64,000 nt of DNA from Giesbergeria anulus (GCF_900111115.1 NZ_FOGD01000001.1:1-64000), one strand, 5' to 3'. Positions 1 through 10,020 are shown, counted from the first letter of the stretch. The notes: generated from the sequence alone by a model not told the origin. Program-made: numbers and translations.

Positions 1-24
1 GTGAAAGTAGGTCATCGTCAGGCT
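1..24 (+). rRNA. rrf: 5S ribosomal RNA, 3' end only
   Basis: The first bases (GTGAAAGTAGGTCATCGTCA and GGCT) match the conserved 3' terminus of proteobacterial 5S rRNA. The rest of the gene, and presumably a whole rRNA operon, lies left of the window. A strong terminator follows at once, which fits the end of an rrn operon. Confidence 0.85.
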
Positions 25-37
25 AATATTAAAGCAT

Positions 38-75
38 CCCCCTCTGATCCTATCGGTCAGAGGGGGTTTCGCTTT
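38..75 (+). terminator. Rho-independent terminator of the rRNA operon
   Basis: A 10-bp perfect stem (CCCCCTCTGA, 38-47, with TCAGAGGGGG, 57-66) has a 9-nt loop and is followed by a T-rich tail. It sits 14 nt past the 5S rRNA end. Confidence 0.85.
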
Positions 76-189
76 GGGGAAACCTTATAAAATGCATGCT
101 TCATGCTGCCGTTCTACAATCACCATATCATCAGACTACCAATATTGGCGTGTTGGAAAGTCAATCTGCAACTGCAAGGGTGAGTATCA

Positions 190-360
190 GGAGCGACTGC
201 GCGCGTTAGCCCCACCAGAAGGGCGATGAACAGATCCAGCGTGCTGCCGAGTTCCAGTTCGGCGTTTGGCTGGGGCTGACACCTAAATAGAATTTGAATG
301 GAGTCCTGCTGAGCGCGTTCGTATCTGGGGCCGCACCAAGTGCAATGAGCCCAACTGTAG
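190..360 (+). pseudogene. Probable IS110-family transposase remnant
   Basis: No intact gene can be read here. In one frame the peptide EFQFGVWLGLTPK (about 249-287) resembles the conserved REFAxWLGLTPR block near the C-terminal domain of IS110-type transposases. After a stop and a frame change, a stretch reading ERVRIWGRTKCNEPNCR resembles the following GKxRLGRITKRGDxYLR block. Several lesions are needed to join them, and no N-terminal DEDD domain or element ends are visible. If right, it is an old fragment that landed between the rrn operon and the binding-protein gene downstream. Support is motif similarity only, so confidence is modest. Confidence 0.4.
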
Positions 361-420
361 ATAAGCGGTCTGTTCCTCGTTTCGAACCATCCGGTTTGTA
401 TCAACTGCCACGAAAATAGA

Positions 421-996
421 CTCAAAAAACTAGCTGGGGCAGGGCAAGCCGATGTCAAAGATACTTTGTGCCGCCTTAAGCGTTCTCGTGCCGATGTATT
501 GGTGCTGTGGCTACCGAGATTGAGCGGGCTTGTGGTTTAAACTCTAGCAGGGCAAGCCTCTACACTGCCGATCATCTGGGATTGGGGCATTAGCTCGGGC
601 AATCTTTGGGCAATCAACCGTGATGCTTTGGCTAAAGTCAATATGCGTTTCTTTCAGACGTTTACTTTTTTTGGCAATTCGCACCTACAAAGCCAGCAGT
701 TGGCTCAACAATGCCAGCAATGTTATGGACTGGCCTTGCTGTGCGAAGTGACTGCTCCACAGGTGTTGGCAAAAGCTTACGATTTAGTACATTGGTTTGC
801 GCGGACTATTGCACGGGCTGGTAGCTCAGAAGGGGCAGCGTTGCGCCAAGCGCTGGCGCAGTTGCCACCCATAGAGGGTGCAGTGCGCTGTTATGCCCCT
901 GCATTTACAGCTAAGCGCCATGATGCGCTGAGTGCAGAAGATTGCCATTTGGTGCGTTTTGCAGCAGATGGTGCCATTGTGGTGGTGTCACTTTGA
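421..996 (+). pseudogene. Broken LivK-type periplasmic binding protein (C-terminal part)
   Basis: One frame runs from about 421 to a TGA at 994-996 and reads like the C-terminal lobe of a type I (LivK/branched-chain-amino-acid) substrate-binding protein: LKRSRADVLVLWLP, then LPIIWDWGISSGNLWAIN, RFFQTFTFFGN, KAYDLVHWFARTIARAGS, and a tail with [14 protein letters not shown] and FAADGAIVV. An in-frame TAA at 538-540 interrupts it, and the signal peptide and N-terminal lobe are missing, with IS110-like debris in their place. Its stop codon overlaps the TTG start of the hybrid kinase downstream, so it probably once encoded the periplasmic ligand-binding partner of that kinase. The part after the stop could still be expressed from 628 as a 122-residue fragment, but a working receptor is unlikely. 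Confidence 0.7.
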
Positions 997-3900
997 TCGG
1001 GCAACGTAGCGCCGGAGTAGACCAACTGTTGGGTGTGCGCTGCAGTCTCAAGCGGCGCGTGATTTTGCAGGTTTGTGCTTTGGTGTCGGCCACTATGCTG
1101 CTTCTGACCGTGGCCGTGGCGCTGATGATGGATGCACAGCTAGGCCGCCAGATGCAAAACAGCTTGCATGATATGGCTCGCTCATCGCTGGTGTTGTTGG
1201 AGGCACGTATCACGGCACTGGTAGAGAACTCTGAGCGGTTGGCTGACAATCCGTTGGTAGTCAATGGCTTGATGGATCAGCAAGGGCAAGATACCTATCT
1301 GCCGCAGTTGGTGCGTAATTTTGCCCAAGGCCGTGAGGTGATGGCGTTTTCGCTGGTTGATTTTGATGGCCAGCCTGTGTATCAATGGCACACTGAGCGC
1401 ATTGAATACAACGCGTCATCAGAGCTGCGCAATACCCTGAGTATGGGACGTCGGGTATTGTTTGTACGCCCATCGAACAGGCGGCTAGTGGTGATAGTGC
1501 CGATCACTTTTTACAAGACGGTTCAAGGGGCGGTGGTGGTGGAGTTTGACCTACCTGCACTGACCATGAAACAGGTATCGGGCAACTCACAAGCCTACTA
1601 TCACCTGCTGATGGGTACTGAGCTTGTGCTGGTGCATAACCACCTTTCCCACGAGACCTATATCCATCAAATGCTAGGGCCAGAGGCTGCAACCATGCCT
1701 TTGCTCAAGGGGCTTGATTTGCGTATGGAAATTGGCTTGCCTGAATCGGTACACCGCCAAGCGGTTTGGGCTGTGGTAGGGGGATTTTTACTTATCAGCC
1801 TGTTTTTGCTGTTTGCCGCTCTGCTGCTTGCAGCGTGGATGGGCAACTCTATTACGGCCCCGATACTCACTTTGTATCAGCGCATCACCGGCAAGGATGT
1901 GGGCACGCCGCTTGATGCCCCGTTGGGCACCGATGATGAGCTGGAAGAACTGGCCCGTGGTTTTGCCCAGCGCACCGCCGAATTGCACGCTATTCAGAGT
2001 GAGCTGGAAGTGCGTGTGCAACACCGCACCGCTGAATTGAGCAACACAGCCGCCCAGTTGGTGGAGAGCCGTATCATGCTAGAGAGCGCTCAAGAGATGG
2101 CGCATTTAGGTAGTTGGGTGTGGGATTTGTGCGATGGCAGTCAGCGCTGGTCAGATGAGCTTTATCGCATTTTGGGTTATGTACCCGGAGAAATTACCAG
2201 CGCCACAGAGCAGTTTCTCCAAGCCGTGCATCCTGAAGACCAGGCCATGGTGAAGGAGTCCCTGCATTGCGCACAGCGGGCACCAGAGACAGGCTGGCAG
2301 ATGGAGTACCGCATTTTGCGTGCTACCACGGGGGAGGAGCGCTATGTGCAGCAGGTGGCCCAAGTGTTGTGTGATGCCGATGGCAAACCTTGGCGGATGC
2401 TGGGAGCCATGCTGGACATCACCTGTCGCAAACGCAGCGAGCAACAATTGCAGCAGGCACAAAGAGAGGCTGAGGCAGCCAACCGCGCTAAGTCCGATTT
2501 TCTCGCCAATATGAGCCACGAAATCCGTACGCCGCTCAATGTGATTACCGGCATGGTGCATTTGGCCTTAGAAACACCACTGTCTGAGCGCCAGCGCAAT
2601 TATTTGGTCAAGGTGCATCGCTCGGCCCAATCGCTGCTGGGGCTTATCAACGATATTTTGGATTTTTCTAAGATTGAAGCGCGCAAACTTACGCTGGAGC
2701 AGGTGTGTTTTAACTTGCAAGACGTGCTAGAGGACTTTTCTGGGGTGGTGGGCCTGCGTGCCGAAGAAAAAGGTCTCGAATTGCTGTTCGATATTCCACC
2801 CAATCTGCCGCGTGAGTTGACGGGCGACCCTTTGCGCTTGGGCCAAGTGCTGACCAACATCGGCTACAACGCTGTGAAATTTACCGAGCATGGCGAGGTG
2901 GTGTTGGGGGTTCGGGTCACGCCTATAGCGCAGGAGTCAGAGGATGGCCATACTGTGCTGGAGCTGCATTTCACTATCCGCGATACTGGCATTGGTATCA
3001 GCCAAGAGCAGCAGGAGCGGCTGTTTCATAACTTTACCCAAGCCGACAGCTCTACCACTCGCCGCTATGGTGGCACCGGGTTGGGGCTGGCTATTTCTAA
3101 AAATCTGGTGGAGATGATGGGCGGGCGCGTTTGGGTGGAGAGCACCTTGGGCCACGGCAGCACTTTCCATTTCACTTGGCCGACGGTTGATTGCGCACAG
3201 GGTATGCCAGAGCGCTTGCCACTAGCATCACCATTGCAAGGCCAGCGGGTGCTGGTGGTAGATGATAACGAAAGTGCCCGCGAAGTTCTGGCCCGTATGG
3301 TCACGGCGCTGCATTTTGAGGCCAGTGTGGCTGACAGTGGTGCCAAGGCTTTGGCCGATATCATCCATGCCCAAGACACTGGGCGGCCCTACGCCGTGGT
3401 GTTGATGGACTGGATGATGCCGGAGATGGATGGCTTAGAGTGCACCCGTTTGCTGCGCGGCCAAATGTCACCAGAGCAGTGGCCTAAGATGGTGATTGTG
3501 ACGGCCCGCGATCCAGAAGATTTGCCCGACCACACCGGTATTGAAGAGGTTTTGGCCAAGCCGGTAACGCCATCGACTCTGCTGGAAACTCTGCTGCGGG
3601 TACATGGTCATGCAGTGCCTGTACGCACCCACCGTACCTTGCGCAACGAGGAGTTGCGCGCGTTGATGGAAAGCCTGCGTGGCACCCATCTCTTGTTGGC
3701 AGAAGACAACGAACTCAATCAGGAGTTGGCAGTAGACCTGTTGGCCGAAGCGGACATTACGACACGCATTGCCAACAACGGGCAAGAGGCGCTAGATTGG
3801 TTGGGAAAAGAAGCGTTTGATGGCGTGCTGATGGATTTGCAAATGCCAGTGATGGATGGCTATGCCGCTACACAGGCTATTCGTACCTCCCAATGGGCCC

Positions 3901-4718
3901 ATCTGCCTGTGATTGCTATGACGGCCAATGTGATGGCGGGTGACCGTGAAAAGGCCATTGCTGCCGGCTTGAATGACCAGATTGGCAAGCCACTGGATGT
4001 GGCACAGATGTTTGCCACGATTGCCAAGTGGATTCATCCCAAGGTGCGCAAGCAAGCGTCTTTGGTTGCGCTGGTGCCCGCATCTGCCCCACCTGCCACA
4101 GGCAGCGGTGTAGATGCTTTGCTTGTTAGCTTGCCGGGGATTGACCTAGAGGCCGGGTTGCGACTGTCTAATGGTAACCGGGCTACCTATAGCAAGCTGC
4201 TGCGGCTCTTTTATCAGGCTCAACAGGGTTTTAGCACCGATTTTTGCAGCGCCCTGCGGGTGCAAGACTGGCCCACTGCCACACGCTTGGCTCATACACT
4301 CAAAAGTGTCTCTGGCACGGTGGGCGCTGGCGCTTTGTCTGAAGCCGCCAAGGAGCTAGAAAAGGCCTGCCGTGAGCAACAACCAGTGGTGCAGGTGGAA
4401 CAATTCTTGCGCGAAGTAGTGGCACGGTTAGAGCCTGTGCTGGAAGGGTTGGCTATCTTGGCAGCGCCGTTAGCCACAGTGGCTACGGCGCATATCGACT
4501 GCGAGCTGTTGCGCGCTATGTTGTTGCAATTGCGTGAATTGTTGTCCTCAGGCAATACCGAAGCACTCGATCTGATGGAAGAATTGCAAAAAAGCGTTGA
4601 TGTATCTGACCAGCACCTGGGCACCCTAGAAAAAAAAGTCAGGGTCTTTGATTTTCAAGGGGCCTGTGATGTGCTGGATGAATGGGTGGCCGATCTTGAG
4701 CTCACTCGGAAGTTATAA
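993..4718 (+). CDS. Hybrid sensor histidine kinase (PAS, HisKA, HATPase, two REC, HPt)
   Basis: Membrane-bound multistep phosphorelay kinase of about 1241 residues. Numbering from the TTG at 993: TM1 at about 12-32, a periplasmic sensor region to about 255, TM2 at about 255-282, HAMP, a PAS-3 fold starting at [10 protein letters not shown] (about 366), a HisKA phosphoacceptor in [11 protein letters not shown] (His509), and HATPase boxes with DTGIGIS and [10 protein letters not shown]. Two receiver domains follow (Asp806 in [11 protein letters not shown], Asp948 in [11 protein letters not shown]), then a C-terminal HPt domain (His1101 in AHTLKS). The start is uncertain: an ATG at 942 would overlap the upstream pseudogene by 55 nt, while TTG 993 overlaps its stop. 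The gene lies 22 nt before an HD-GYP regulator, its likely output partner. The kinase is intact although its probable binding-protein partner is not. Confidence 0.9.
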   Translation: MIGQRSAGVDQLLGVRCSLKRRVILQVCALVSATMLLLTVAVALMMDAQLGRQMQNSLHDMARSSLVLLEARITALVENSERLADNPLVVNGLMDQQGQDTYLPQLVRNFAQGREVMAFSLVDFDGQPVYQWHTERIEYNASSELRNTLSMGRRVLFVRPSNRRLVVIVPITFYKTVQGAVVVEFDLPALTMKQVSGNSQAYYHLLMGTELVLVHNHLSHETYIHQMLGPEAATMPLLKGLDLRMEIGLPESVHRQAVWAVVGGFLLISLFLLFAALLLAAWMGNSITAPILTLYQRITGKDVGTPLDAPLGTDDELEELARGFAQRTAELHAIQSELEVRVQHRTAELSNTAAQLVESRIMLESAQEMAHLGSWVWDLCDGSQRWSDELYRILGYVPGEITSATEQFLQAVHPEDQAMVKESLHCAQRAPETGWQMEYRILRATTGEERYVQQVAQVLCDADGKPWRMLGAMLDITCRKRSEQQLQQAQREAEAANRAKSDFLANMSHEIRTPLNVITGMVHLALETPLSERQRNYLVKVHRSAQSLLGLINDILDFSKIEARKLTLEQVCFNLQDVLEDFSGVVGLRAEEKGLELLFDIPPNLPRELTGDPLRLGQVLTNIGYNAVKFTEHGEVVLGVRVTPIAQESEDGHTVLELHFTIRDTGIGISQEQQERLFHNFTQADSSTTRRYGGTGLGLAISKNLVEMMGGRVWVESTLGHGSTFHFTWPTVDCAQGMPERLPLASPLQGQRVLVVDDNESAREVLARMVTALHFEASVADSGAKALADIIHAQDTGRPYAVVLMDWMMPEMDGLECTRLLRGQMSPEQWPKMVIVTARDPEDLPDHTGIEEVLAKPVTPSTLLETLLRVHGHAVPVRTHRTLRNEELRALMESLRGTHLLLAEDNELNQELAVDLLAEADITTRIANNGQEALDWLGKEAFDGVLMDLQMPVMDGYAATQAIRTSQWAHLPVIAMTANVMAGDREKAIAAGLNDQIGKPLDVAQMFATIAKWIHPKVRKQASLVALVPASAPPATGSGVDALLVSLPGIDLEAGLRLSNGNRATYSKLLRLFYQAQQGFSTDFCSALRVQDWPTATRLAHTLKSVSGTVGAGALSEAAKELEKACREQQPVVQVEQFLREVVARLEPVLEGLAILAAPLATVATAHIDCELLRAMLLQLRELLSSGNTEALDLMEELQKSVDVSDQHLGTLEKKVRVFDFQGACDVLDEWVADLELTRKL

Positions 4719-4740
4719 AACAACAAGAGGGAGTGCGCTC

Positions 4741-5823
4741 ATGCCAGAGAAAAGGCAAATCGTTCTGGTGGTGGATGACACCCCAGAAAACATTGAGGTT
4801 TTGCGTCAGCTATTGCGCGCGGACTACACCATTCATGCGGCCATCTCTGGAGAAAAGGGGCTAGAAATTGCCCGTAAGCTGCCCCAGCCAGATATCATTT
4901 TGCTCGACATCATGATGCCGGGCATTGATGGCTACGAAGTGTGTCGCCAACTTAAAAATGACCCCTTGACCGCACACATTCCTGTAGTGTTTATCAGCGC
5001 CCTCGATCAGGTGGGGCACGAAACCTTGGGGCTGGAATTGGGGGCTGTGGACTACATCCGCAAGCCGTTTGAGCCGGTGTTGGTCAAGGCCAGAGTGCGC
5101 AATCACTTGGTGTTGAAGCGCTACGAGCAAGAGCTGGAAGCGCTGGTGCGCGCCCGCACCGCCGAGTTGGCCCTGACGCAGCAAATCACCATTGAAGCCT
5201 TGGCCAATTTGGCCGAGTTTCGCGATAACGAAACGGGTGGGCACATCAAGCGCACGCAAAATTATGTGCGGGCGCTTACGCAGCACCTCAGCACTCAAGG
5301 CCCGTACCAGCATCTGCTCGATCCGGTCAGTGTCGAGATGCTCTACCGCTGTGCGCCATTGCACGATATTGGCAAGGTGGCTATTCGGGACATGGTCTTG
5401 CTCAAGCCGGGGCGACTAACGCCTGAAGAGTTTGAAGAAATGAAGCAACACGTCATTTATGGAGCCAAGGCACTGGAAGTGGCCGAAGGCAGCCAAGGCG
5501 AGAGCGTGTTTCTGCAATTTGCCCGCCAGATTATTTTGGGGCACCACGAACGCTGGGATGGCAAGGGTTACCCGCAAGGACTGAAAGGTACGGAGATTGC
5601 ACTGCCGGGCCGCATCATGGCGGTGGCCGATGTCTATGACGCGCTGATTAGCCGCCGGGTGTACAAACCAGCCTACTCCCACGCACGGGCCACAGAGATC
5701 ATTGTGGAAGGCAGTGGCAGCCATTTTGACCCCGTGGTGGTGGATGCCTTTATGGCGTTGGGTGATGAGTTTCGCACCATCGCACTCACCCATGCTGATG
5801 AGGGCATGGAAACTTGGATCTGA
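4741..5823 (+). CDS. Two-component response regulator with HD-GYP phosphodiesterase domain
   Basis: A 360-residue RpfG-like regulator. An N-terminal receiver domain has phospho-acceptor Asp56 in LLDIMMPGIDG. A short helical linker leads to an HD-GYP domain with the HD pair in LHDIGK (His208, Asp209), HHE at 268-270 and the diagnostic GYP at 276-278, so all signature residues for cyclic-di-GMP hydrolysis are present. It starts at ATG 4741 behind AACAAGAGGGAG, 22 nt after the hybrid kinase. The likely signal path is periplasmic cue, phosphorelay through the HPt domain, this receiver, then lowered c-di-GMP. The ligand is unknown. Confidence 0.93.
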   Translation: MPEKRQIVLVVDDTPENIEVLRQLLRADYTIHAAISGEKGLEIARKLPQPDIILLDIMMPGIDGYEVCRQLKNDPLTAHIPVVFISALDQVGHETLGLELGAVDYIRKPFEPVLVKARVRNHLVLKRYEQELEALVRARTAELALTQQITIEALANLAEFRDNETGGHIKRTQNYVRALTQHLSTQGPYQHLLDPVSVEMLYRCAPLHDIGKVAIRDMVLLKPGRLTPEEFEEMKQHVIYGAKALEVAEGSQGESVFLQFARQIILGHHERWDGKGYPQGLKGTEIALPGRIMAVADVYDALISRRVYKPAYSHARATEIIVEGSGSHFDPVVVDAFMALGDEFRTIALTHADEGMETWI

Positions 5824-6044
5824 TAGGCATGGAGTGCCTGTTGCTGGTGCAACAGCAAAGTAACAAAAAACATGTTAGTTTGCATTGGATGGGTGTTAGT
5901 TACCTATAAGTAAATGTGTTTTTGTTCATAAAAAAATAGAATATAGAATAAAAATTCTTATAAAACAAATAGTTAGGCGAAAGAAGAAAATCGCATAAGC
6001 ATTGCTGTTTTCCTAGCAAACAACTCTTTGTTTCATCTCCAGAA

Positions 6045-6089
6045 TACGGCCTGTAACGCAGCACCTTGCTGCTACTCATACAGGCCGTA
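6045..6089 (+). promoter_or_regulatory. Nested hairpin in the leader of the sulfur cluster
   Basis: The 310-nt gap 5824-6133 holds no gene. Its middle (about 5900-5990) is strikingly AT-rich and would suit a promoter and LysR-type (CysB/Cbl) binding, but no clear box could be assigned. Nearer the gene there is an 11-bp perfect stem (TACGGCCTGTA, 6045-6055, with TACAGGCCGTA, 6079-6089). Its loop contains a second stem, GCAGCA (6058-6063) with TGCTGC (6067-6072). No T-run follows, so it is not a standard terminator. It may be an mRNA structure or a protein-binding palindrome controlling the downstream operon. Confidence 0.5.
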
Positions 6090-6133
6090 AAGGTTGCGGC
6101 CTGCCCCTGCACTGGCTTCTGGAGAGAAAAAAG

Positions 6134-6715
6134 ATGGGTCAGATTTACAAAGTGGTTGCCGTTTCGGGCAGTGTGCAAAGCCCCTCGCGCACCTCGGCAT
6201 TGGTTGAGCAATTGGTCAACACTTTGGGCGATGCCGTGCCCATTGAAGTGCAACACATTGACCTGGGCACTTTGGCCCCGCTGATCGGCAGCGCCCTGTC
6301 ACGCGCACAACTGCCCGCTGCCGCAGAGGCCAGCATCCAAGCGATTGAATCGGCCGATGTGCTGATCGTGGCCAGCCCGGTCTATCGCGGCTCTTATACC
6401 GGCCTGTTTAAGCACCTGTTTGACTTTGTCCACCACGAGGCACTGATCGATGTGCCTGTGCTGCTGGCCGCTACTGGCGGCAGCGAGCGCCACGCGCTGG
6501 TGATTGACCACCAGCTGCGTCCACTGTTTAGCTTTTTCCAAGCGCGCACGCTACCCATTGGCGTTTATGCCACTGAGCAGGATTTTAGCCACTACGAAGT
6601 GACCAGCGCTCCATTGCTGGCGCGTATCCGTTTGGCGATTGAGCGCGCTGTGCCCTTGCTGGATCGCGCTCCGGCGCTCGAAGTGCAAGCCGCCTCAATC
6701 CCTCTTGCCGCGTGA
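6134..6715 (+). CDS. msuE: NAD(P)H-dependent FMN reductase, SsuE/MsuE type
   Basis: Flavodoxin-fold reductase of 193 residues that would supply FMNH2 to the two-component monooxygenases downstream. Visible features are the N-terminal VVAVSGSVQSPSRTS phosphate-binding loop, the ASPVYRGSYTGLFKHLFD segment typical of SsuE/MsuE, and the ATGGSERHALVIDHQLRPL flavin-contact block. Length fits the family (about 190). It starts at ATG 6134 after GGAGAG and is the first gene of the sulfur cluster. MsuE and SsuE cannot be told apart by eye; the longer C-terminal tail and the neighbouring SfnB/SfnR-like genes favour the MsuE/SfnE side. Confidence 0.88.
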   Translation: MGQIYKVVAVSGSVQSPSRTSALVEQLVNTLGDAVPIEVQHIDLGTLAPLIGSALSRAQLPAAAEASIQAIESADVLIVASPVYRGSYTGLFKHLFDFVHHEALIDVPVLLAATGGSERHALVIDHQLRPLFSFFQARTLPIGVYATEQDFSHYEVTSAPLLARIRLAIERAVPLLDRAPALEVQAASIPLAA

Positions 6716-6781
6716 TTCGCACTCATCCCTCGCACGGGCGATCAAGTTCTTGACTCCTCATCTTCCCCACAGGCTTTTCCC

Positions 6782-8206
6782 ATGACTACTTCCAAGAAAC
6801 GCATCATCCTCAACGCTTTTGACATGACCTGCGTCGGTCATCAGGCGGCTGGCACTTGGAGGCATCCTTCGAGTCAGGCCTCGCGCTACAACGATCTGGA
6901 GTATTGGACCAATCTGGCGATTGAGCTTGAGCGTGGTGCATTCGATGCGTTGTTCATCGCCGACGTGGTGGGTGTCTATGACGTGTACCGAGGCTCCGCA
7001 GAAGGTGCCTTGCAGGATGCCGCACAGGTTCCGGTCAATGACCCCTTTGGTGCTATCTCTGCCATGGCCGCTGTGACCCGCAACGTTGGCTTTGGCGTGA
7101 CGGCTGCGGTCACGTTTGAGCATCCGTACTTGCTGGCCCGCCGGCTGTCCACGTTGGATCACCTGACCAAGGGCCGGGTGGCTTGGAACGTGGTGTCGTC
7201 CTATCTGGATTCGGCAGCACGCAACATCGGCTTGGACAAACAGCTTCCCCATGATGAGCGCTATGACTTGGCCGAGGAGTACATGGAGGTCATCTACAAG
7301 CTCTGGGAAGGCAGTTGGGAAGAGGGAGCGGTGTTGCGCGACAAGGAGCGTGGCATCTTTACCGATCCGACCAAGGTACATCCGATTCAGCATGAAGGAA
7401 AGTACTTCAAGGTTCCGGGCTTTCACTTGACCGAGCCGTCGCCTCAGCGCACGCCCGTGATTTTTCAGGCCGGGGCTTCTGCGGCTGGTCGGGCATTCGC
7501 TGCCCGCCATGCTGAGGCCATGTTCATCCTAGCCACCAGCCCAGAGTCGGCCAGAGTGCTGACCGACAAGATTCGGGCCGAGGTGGCAGCCGCCGGACGC
7601 GAGCCCGATGCTCTCAAGATTTTCACGCTACTCACGGTGATTACTGGGCCGACTGACGAGGCGGCGCAGCGCAAGCACGAAGAGTACCTCTCCTATGCCA
7701 GCCCTACCGGAATGATGGCGCTTTATGGCGGCTGGACAGGGCTGGACTTTGCCTCACTCGACCCCGATACGCCACTGAAGGCGGTGGAAAACGATAGCCT
7801 GCGCACGACCCTCGAATCCTTGGCTGCTGACGGTAAAGAATGGACGGTGCGTGAGGTGATCCGTCAGCGCTCTATTGGGGGCCTAGGCCCTGTGTTGGTG
7901 GGTGGCCCGGAAAAGGTCGCGGACGAGTTGGAGCGCTGGGTGGATGAAGGCGGTGTGGACGGCTTCAACCTAGCCTACGCAGTCACCCCTGCATCGACTA
8001 CCGACTTTATTGATTTTGTCGTGCCGGAATTGCGCAAGCGAGGTCGTGCACAGACCAGCTATGCACCGGGCACGCTGCGCGAGAAGCTGTTGGGGGACAA
8101 AGACGGCAAGACGCGCGATTCCCACCCAGCCACGCATTGGCGCAATCACTACATCGGCAAAGAGAGTGTGGCTGACGCCAGCGGGCCTGCTGCGTCTTGG
8201 GCTTGA
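6782..8206 (+). CDS. LLM-class flavin-dependent monooxygenase, NtaA/SnaA/DszA family
   Basis: A 474-residue bacterial-luciferase-like TIM-barrel enzyme that would use FMNH2 and O2. The order is typical of NtaA/SnaA/DszA proteins: KKRIILNAFDMTCVGHQ at the start, TWRHPSSQASRYNDLEYW, then ALFIADVVGVYDVY, RVAWNVVSSYLDSAARN and TPVIFQAGASAAGRAFAA. Length matches DszA-type enzymes (about 450-480) and exceeds SsuD or SfnG. In this context the likely job is oxidative C-S cleavage of a sulfone or related compound, with the reductase at 6134 as electron donor. The true substrate cannot be read from sequence; nitrilotriacetate-type oxidation is a family alternative that the neighbours do not favour. Confidence 0.88.
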   Translation: MTTSKKRIILNAFDMTCVGHQAAGTWRHPSSQASRYNDLEYWTNLAIELERGAFDALFIADVVGVYDVYRGSAEGALQDAAQVPVNDPFGAISAMAAVTRNVGFGVTAAVTFEHPYLLARRLSTLDHLTKGRVAWNVVSSYLDSAARNIGLDKQLPHDERYDLAEEYMEVIYKLWEGSWEEGAVLRDKERGIFTDPTKVHPIQHEGKYFKVPGFHLTEPSPQRTPVIFQAGASAAGRAFAARHAEAMFILATSPESARVLTDKIRAEVAAAGREPDALKIFTLLTVITGPTDEAAQRKHEEYLSYASPTGMMALYGGWTGLDFASLDPDTPLKAVENDSLRTTLESLAADGKEWTVREVIRQRSIGGLGPVLVGGPEKVADELERWVDEGGVDGFNLAYAVTPASTTDFIDFVVPELRKRGRAQTSYAPGTLREKLLGDKDGKTRDSHPATHWRNHYIGKESVADASGPAASWA

Positions 8207-8227
8207 GTCAGTAAACAGAGGCACACC

Positions 8228-9121
8228 ATGTCCAGCACTTCCCTTGAACTCACCATGCCGCCCACGGCCACGTCGGGGCAGTGGCAGGCTGCACCACCAG
8301 CGGCACCGGTGCTTTCCGCTGCGCGTGTGGTGGCTCCAACTACGCAGGCGGTGTTGAGCCTCGAAGGCATTGATTTGTCGTTTGGTGGCATCCATGCGCT
8401 CAGTGGTGTGGATTTGAACATCCAGCCCGGACAGATCTATTCCATCATCGGCCCCAATGGCGCGGGCAAAAGCTCGCTGGTCAATGTGATCAGTGGGTTG
8501 TACCAGCCGGATCGGGGCACGGTCTGGCTGAATGGGCAAGCGTTCCAAAAGGTGCCCACGGCCCAACTGGCCCGTTTGGGCGTGGCGCGTACCTTTCAGA
8601 ACCTGGCGCTGTTCCGGGGGCTGACGGTGCGTGACAACATTGCGCTGGGGCGGGTAGAACACACCCGCTCCACTTTTGTTGAGCAGCTGCTGGGGCGTGG
8701 GCGGGCGCAACGTGAGTTGCTTGATGCCCGTGCGCGGGCCGCTGAAGTGATTGAGTTTTTGGGGCTGCGTGATGCACAAGACCGCTTGGCCGGTACGCTG
8801 CCCTATGGTCTGCAAAAGCGGGTCGAATTGGGCCGGGCGCTGATTGCCCAACCCCGTCTGCTGCTGCTCGATGAGCCGCTGGCCGGTATGACGATGACCG
8901 AAAAATCCCACATGGTGCAACTGGTGCGCGCTGCCCGTGACCAGTGGGGAGCCACGATTGTGCTGATTGAGCACGACATTGGCATTGTGCTCGGCCTATC
9001 CGACCGGGTAGCGGTGCTGGACTATGGCCGCAAGATTGCCGATGGCACTCCGGCAGAGGTGCGTGATGACCCGGTGGTGATTGATGCCTACCTCGGTGTG
9101 GCCCATGAGGAGGCCGCGTAA
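8228..9121 (+). CDS. ABC transporter ATP-binding protein, LivG type
   Basis: ATPase of 297 residues with an extra N-terminal segment of about 40 residues rich in Pro/Ala/Thr before the nucleotide-binding domain. Walker A is GPNGAGKSS, the signature region is the LivG-like variant YGLQKRVELGRAL, and Walker B is LLLLDEPLAGM. The LivG hallmark ARTFQNLALFRGLTVRDN is present. The stop overlaps the ATG of the LivH-type permease by one base. It should form a heterodimer with the second ATPase encoded at 13781. The transported compound is probably an organosulfur molecule rather than an amino acid, inferred only from gene context. Confidence 0.9.
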   Translation: MSSTSLELTMPPTATSGQWQAAPPAAPVLSAARVVAPTTQAVLSLEGIDLSFGGIHALSGVDLNIQPGQIYSIIGPNGAGKSSLVNVISGLYQPDRGTVWLNGQAFQKVPTAQLARLGVARTFQNLALFRGLTVRDNIALGRVEHTRSTFVEQLLGRGRAQRELLDARARAAEVIEFLGLRDAQDRLAGTLPYGLQKRVELGRALIAQPRLLLLDEPLAGMTMTEKSHMVQLVRAARDQWGATIVLIEHDIGIVLGLSDRVAVLDYGRKIADGTPAEVRDDPVVIDAYLGVAHEEAA

Positions 9122-10017
9122 TGGGTGGCTTTGATTTCGCCTTCTTTGCCGAAGTGCTGGTGGGTGGGTTGCTTTCGGGCGTGATGTATTCGCTGGTGGC
9201 GATTGGCTTTGTGCTGATCTACAAAACCTCTGGGGTACTCAATTTTGCCCAAGGCGCGCAACTGCTGTTGGCGGCGTTGACCTTTGTGAGTTTGGTTGAG
9301 CGTGGCGTGCCTTTTGTGCTGGCGCTGGCCATCACCTTTGCGCTGATGGTGCTGCTGGGGCTGCTGATTGAACGGGTGGTACTACGCCCACTGGTCAACC
9401 AGCCACCCATCACCTTGTTCATGGCGACGTTGGGGTTGTCGTATGTGATTGAGGGCGTGGCCCAGTTGGTTTGGGGTACGCAAGTGCATGAATTGGACTT
9501 GGGCATCTCGGACGCTCCGCTGGAGTTGGGCGGGGTCTTGATTTCTAGTTTTGATTTGTTTGCTGCGGGCATTGCTGCCGTGATGGTGGCGCTGCTGTCA
9601 GCATTTTTCCGCTACACCCATATTGGCCTGAGCTTTCGGGCGGCTGCCGACGATACCTTTGCCGCCTTGTCGGTAGGTTTGCGGCTGCCGCGCATTTGGG
9701 CCACGGTGTGGGCTACCGCTGGGATCATCGCTTTGGTAGCAGGGTTGCTTTGGGGAGCGCGTTTGGGCGTGCAGTTTTCGCTGTCGATGGTGGTGCTGAA
9801 AGCGCTGCCGGTGCTGGTGTTGGGCGGTTTTGATTCCATTTTGGGCGCGATTGTGGGCGGTCTCATCATTGGCGCGCTGGAGAAATTGGCCGAGGTTTAT
9901 CTAGGCGATTTGGTCGGCGGTGGCATTGAGAGCTGGATTGCTTATGTGGCGGCATTGGGTTTCTTGCTGGTCAAGCCTGGTGGTTTGTTTGGGCAACGTT
10001 TGGTGGAAAGGGCCTGA
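9121..10017 (+). CDS. Branched-chain amino acid-type ABC permease, LivH type
   Basis: Inner-membrane permease of 298 residues with about eight hydrophobic segments. Family-typical stretches include LLSGVMYSLVAIGFVLIYKT near the N-terminus, GVLNFAQGAQL, PLVNQPPITLFMATLGLSY, and the cytoplasmic coupling region FRAAADDTFAALSVGL. It overlaps the upstream ATPase by one nucleotide and ends 3 nt before the LivM-type gene, so the three should be co-translated. The substrate is inferred to be a sulfur compound. Confidence 0.9.
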   Translation: MGGFDFAFFAEVLVGGLLSGVMYSLVAIGFVLIYKTSGVLNFAQGAQLLLAALTFVSLVERGVPFVLALAITFALMVLLGLLIERVVLRPLVNQPPITLFMATLGLSYVIEGVAQLVWGTQVHELDLGISDAPLELGGVLISSFDLFAAGIAAVMVALLSAFFRYTHIGLSFRAAADDTFAALSVGLRLPRIWATVWATAGIIALVAGLLWGARLGVQFSLSMVVLKALPVLVLGGFDSILGAIVGGLIIGALEKLAEVYLGDLVGGGIESWIAYVAALGFLLVKPGGLFGQRLVERA

Positions 10018-10020
10018 GCC

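Noticed and set aside
7970-8974. Open frame of 334 codons on the minus strand opposite the DszA-like gene and LivG-type ATPase
   Set aside because: It is antisense to two well-recognised protein families and reads as low-complexity Gln/Arg/His sequence with no domain.
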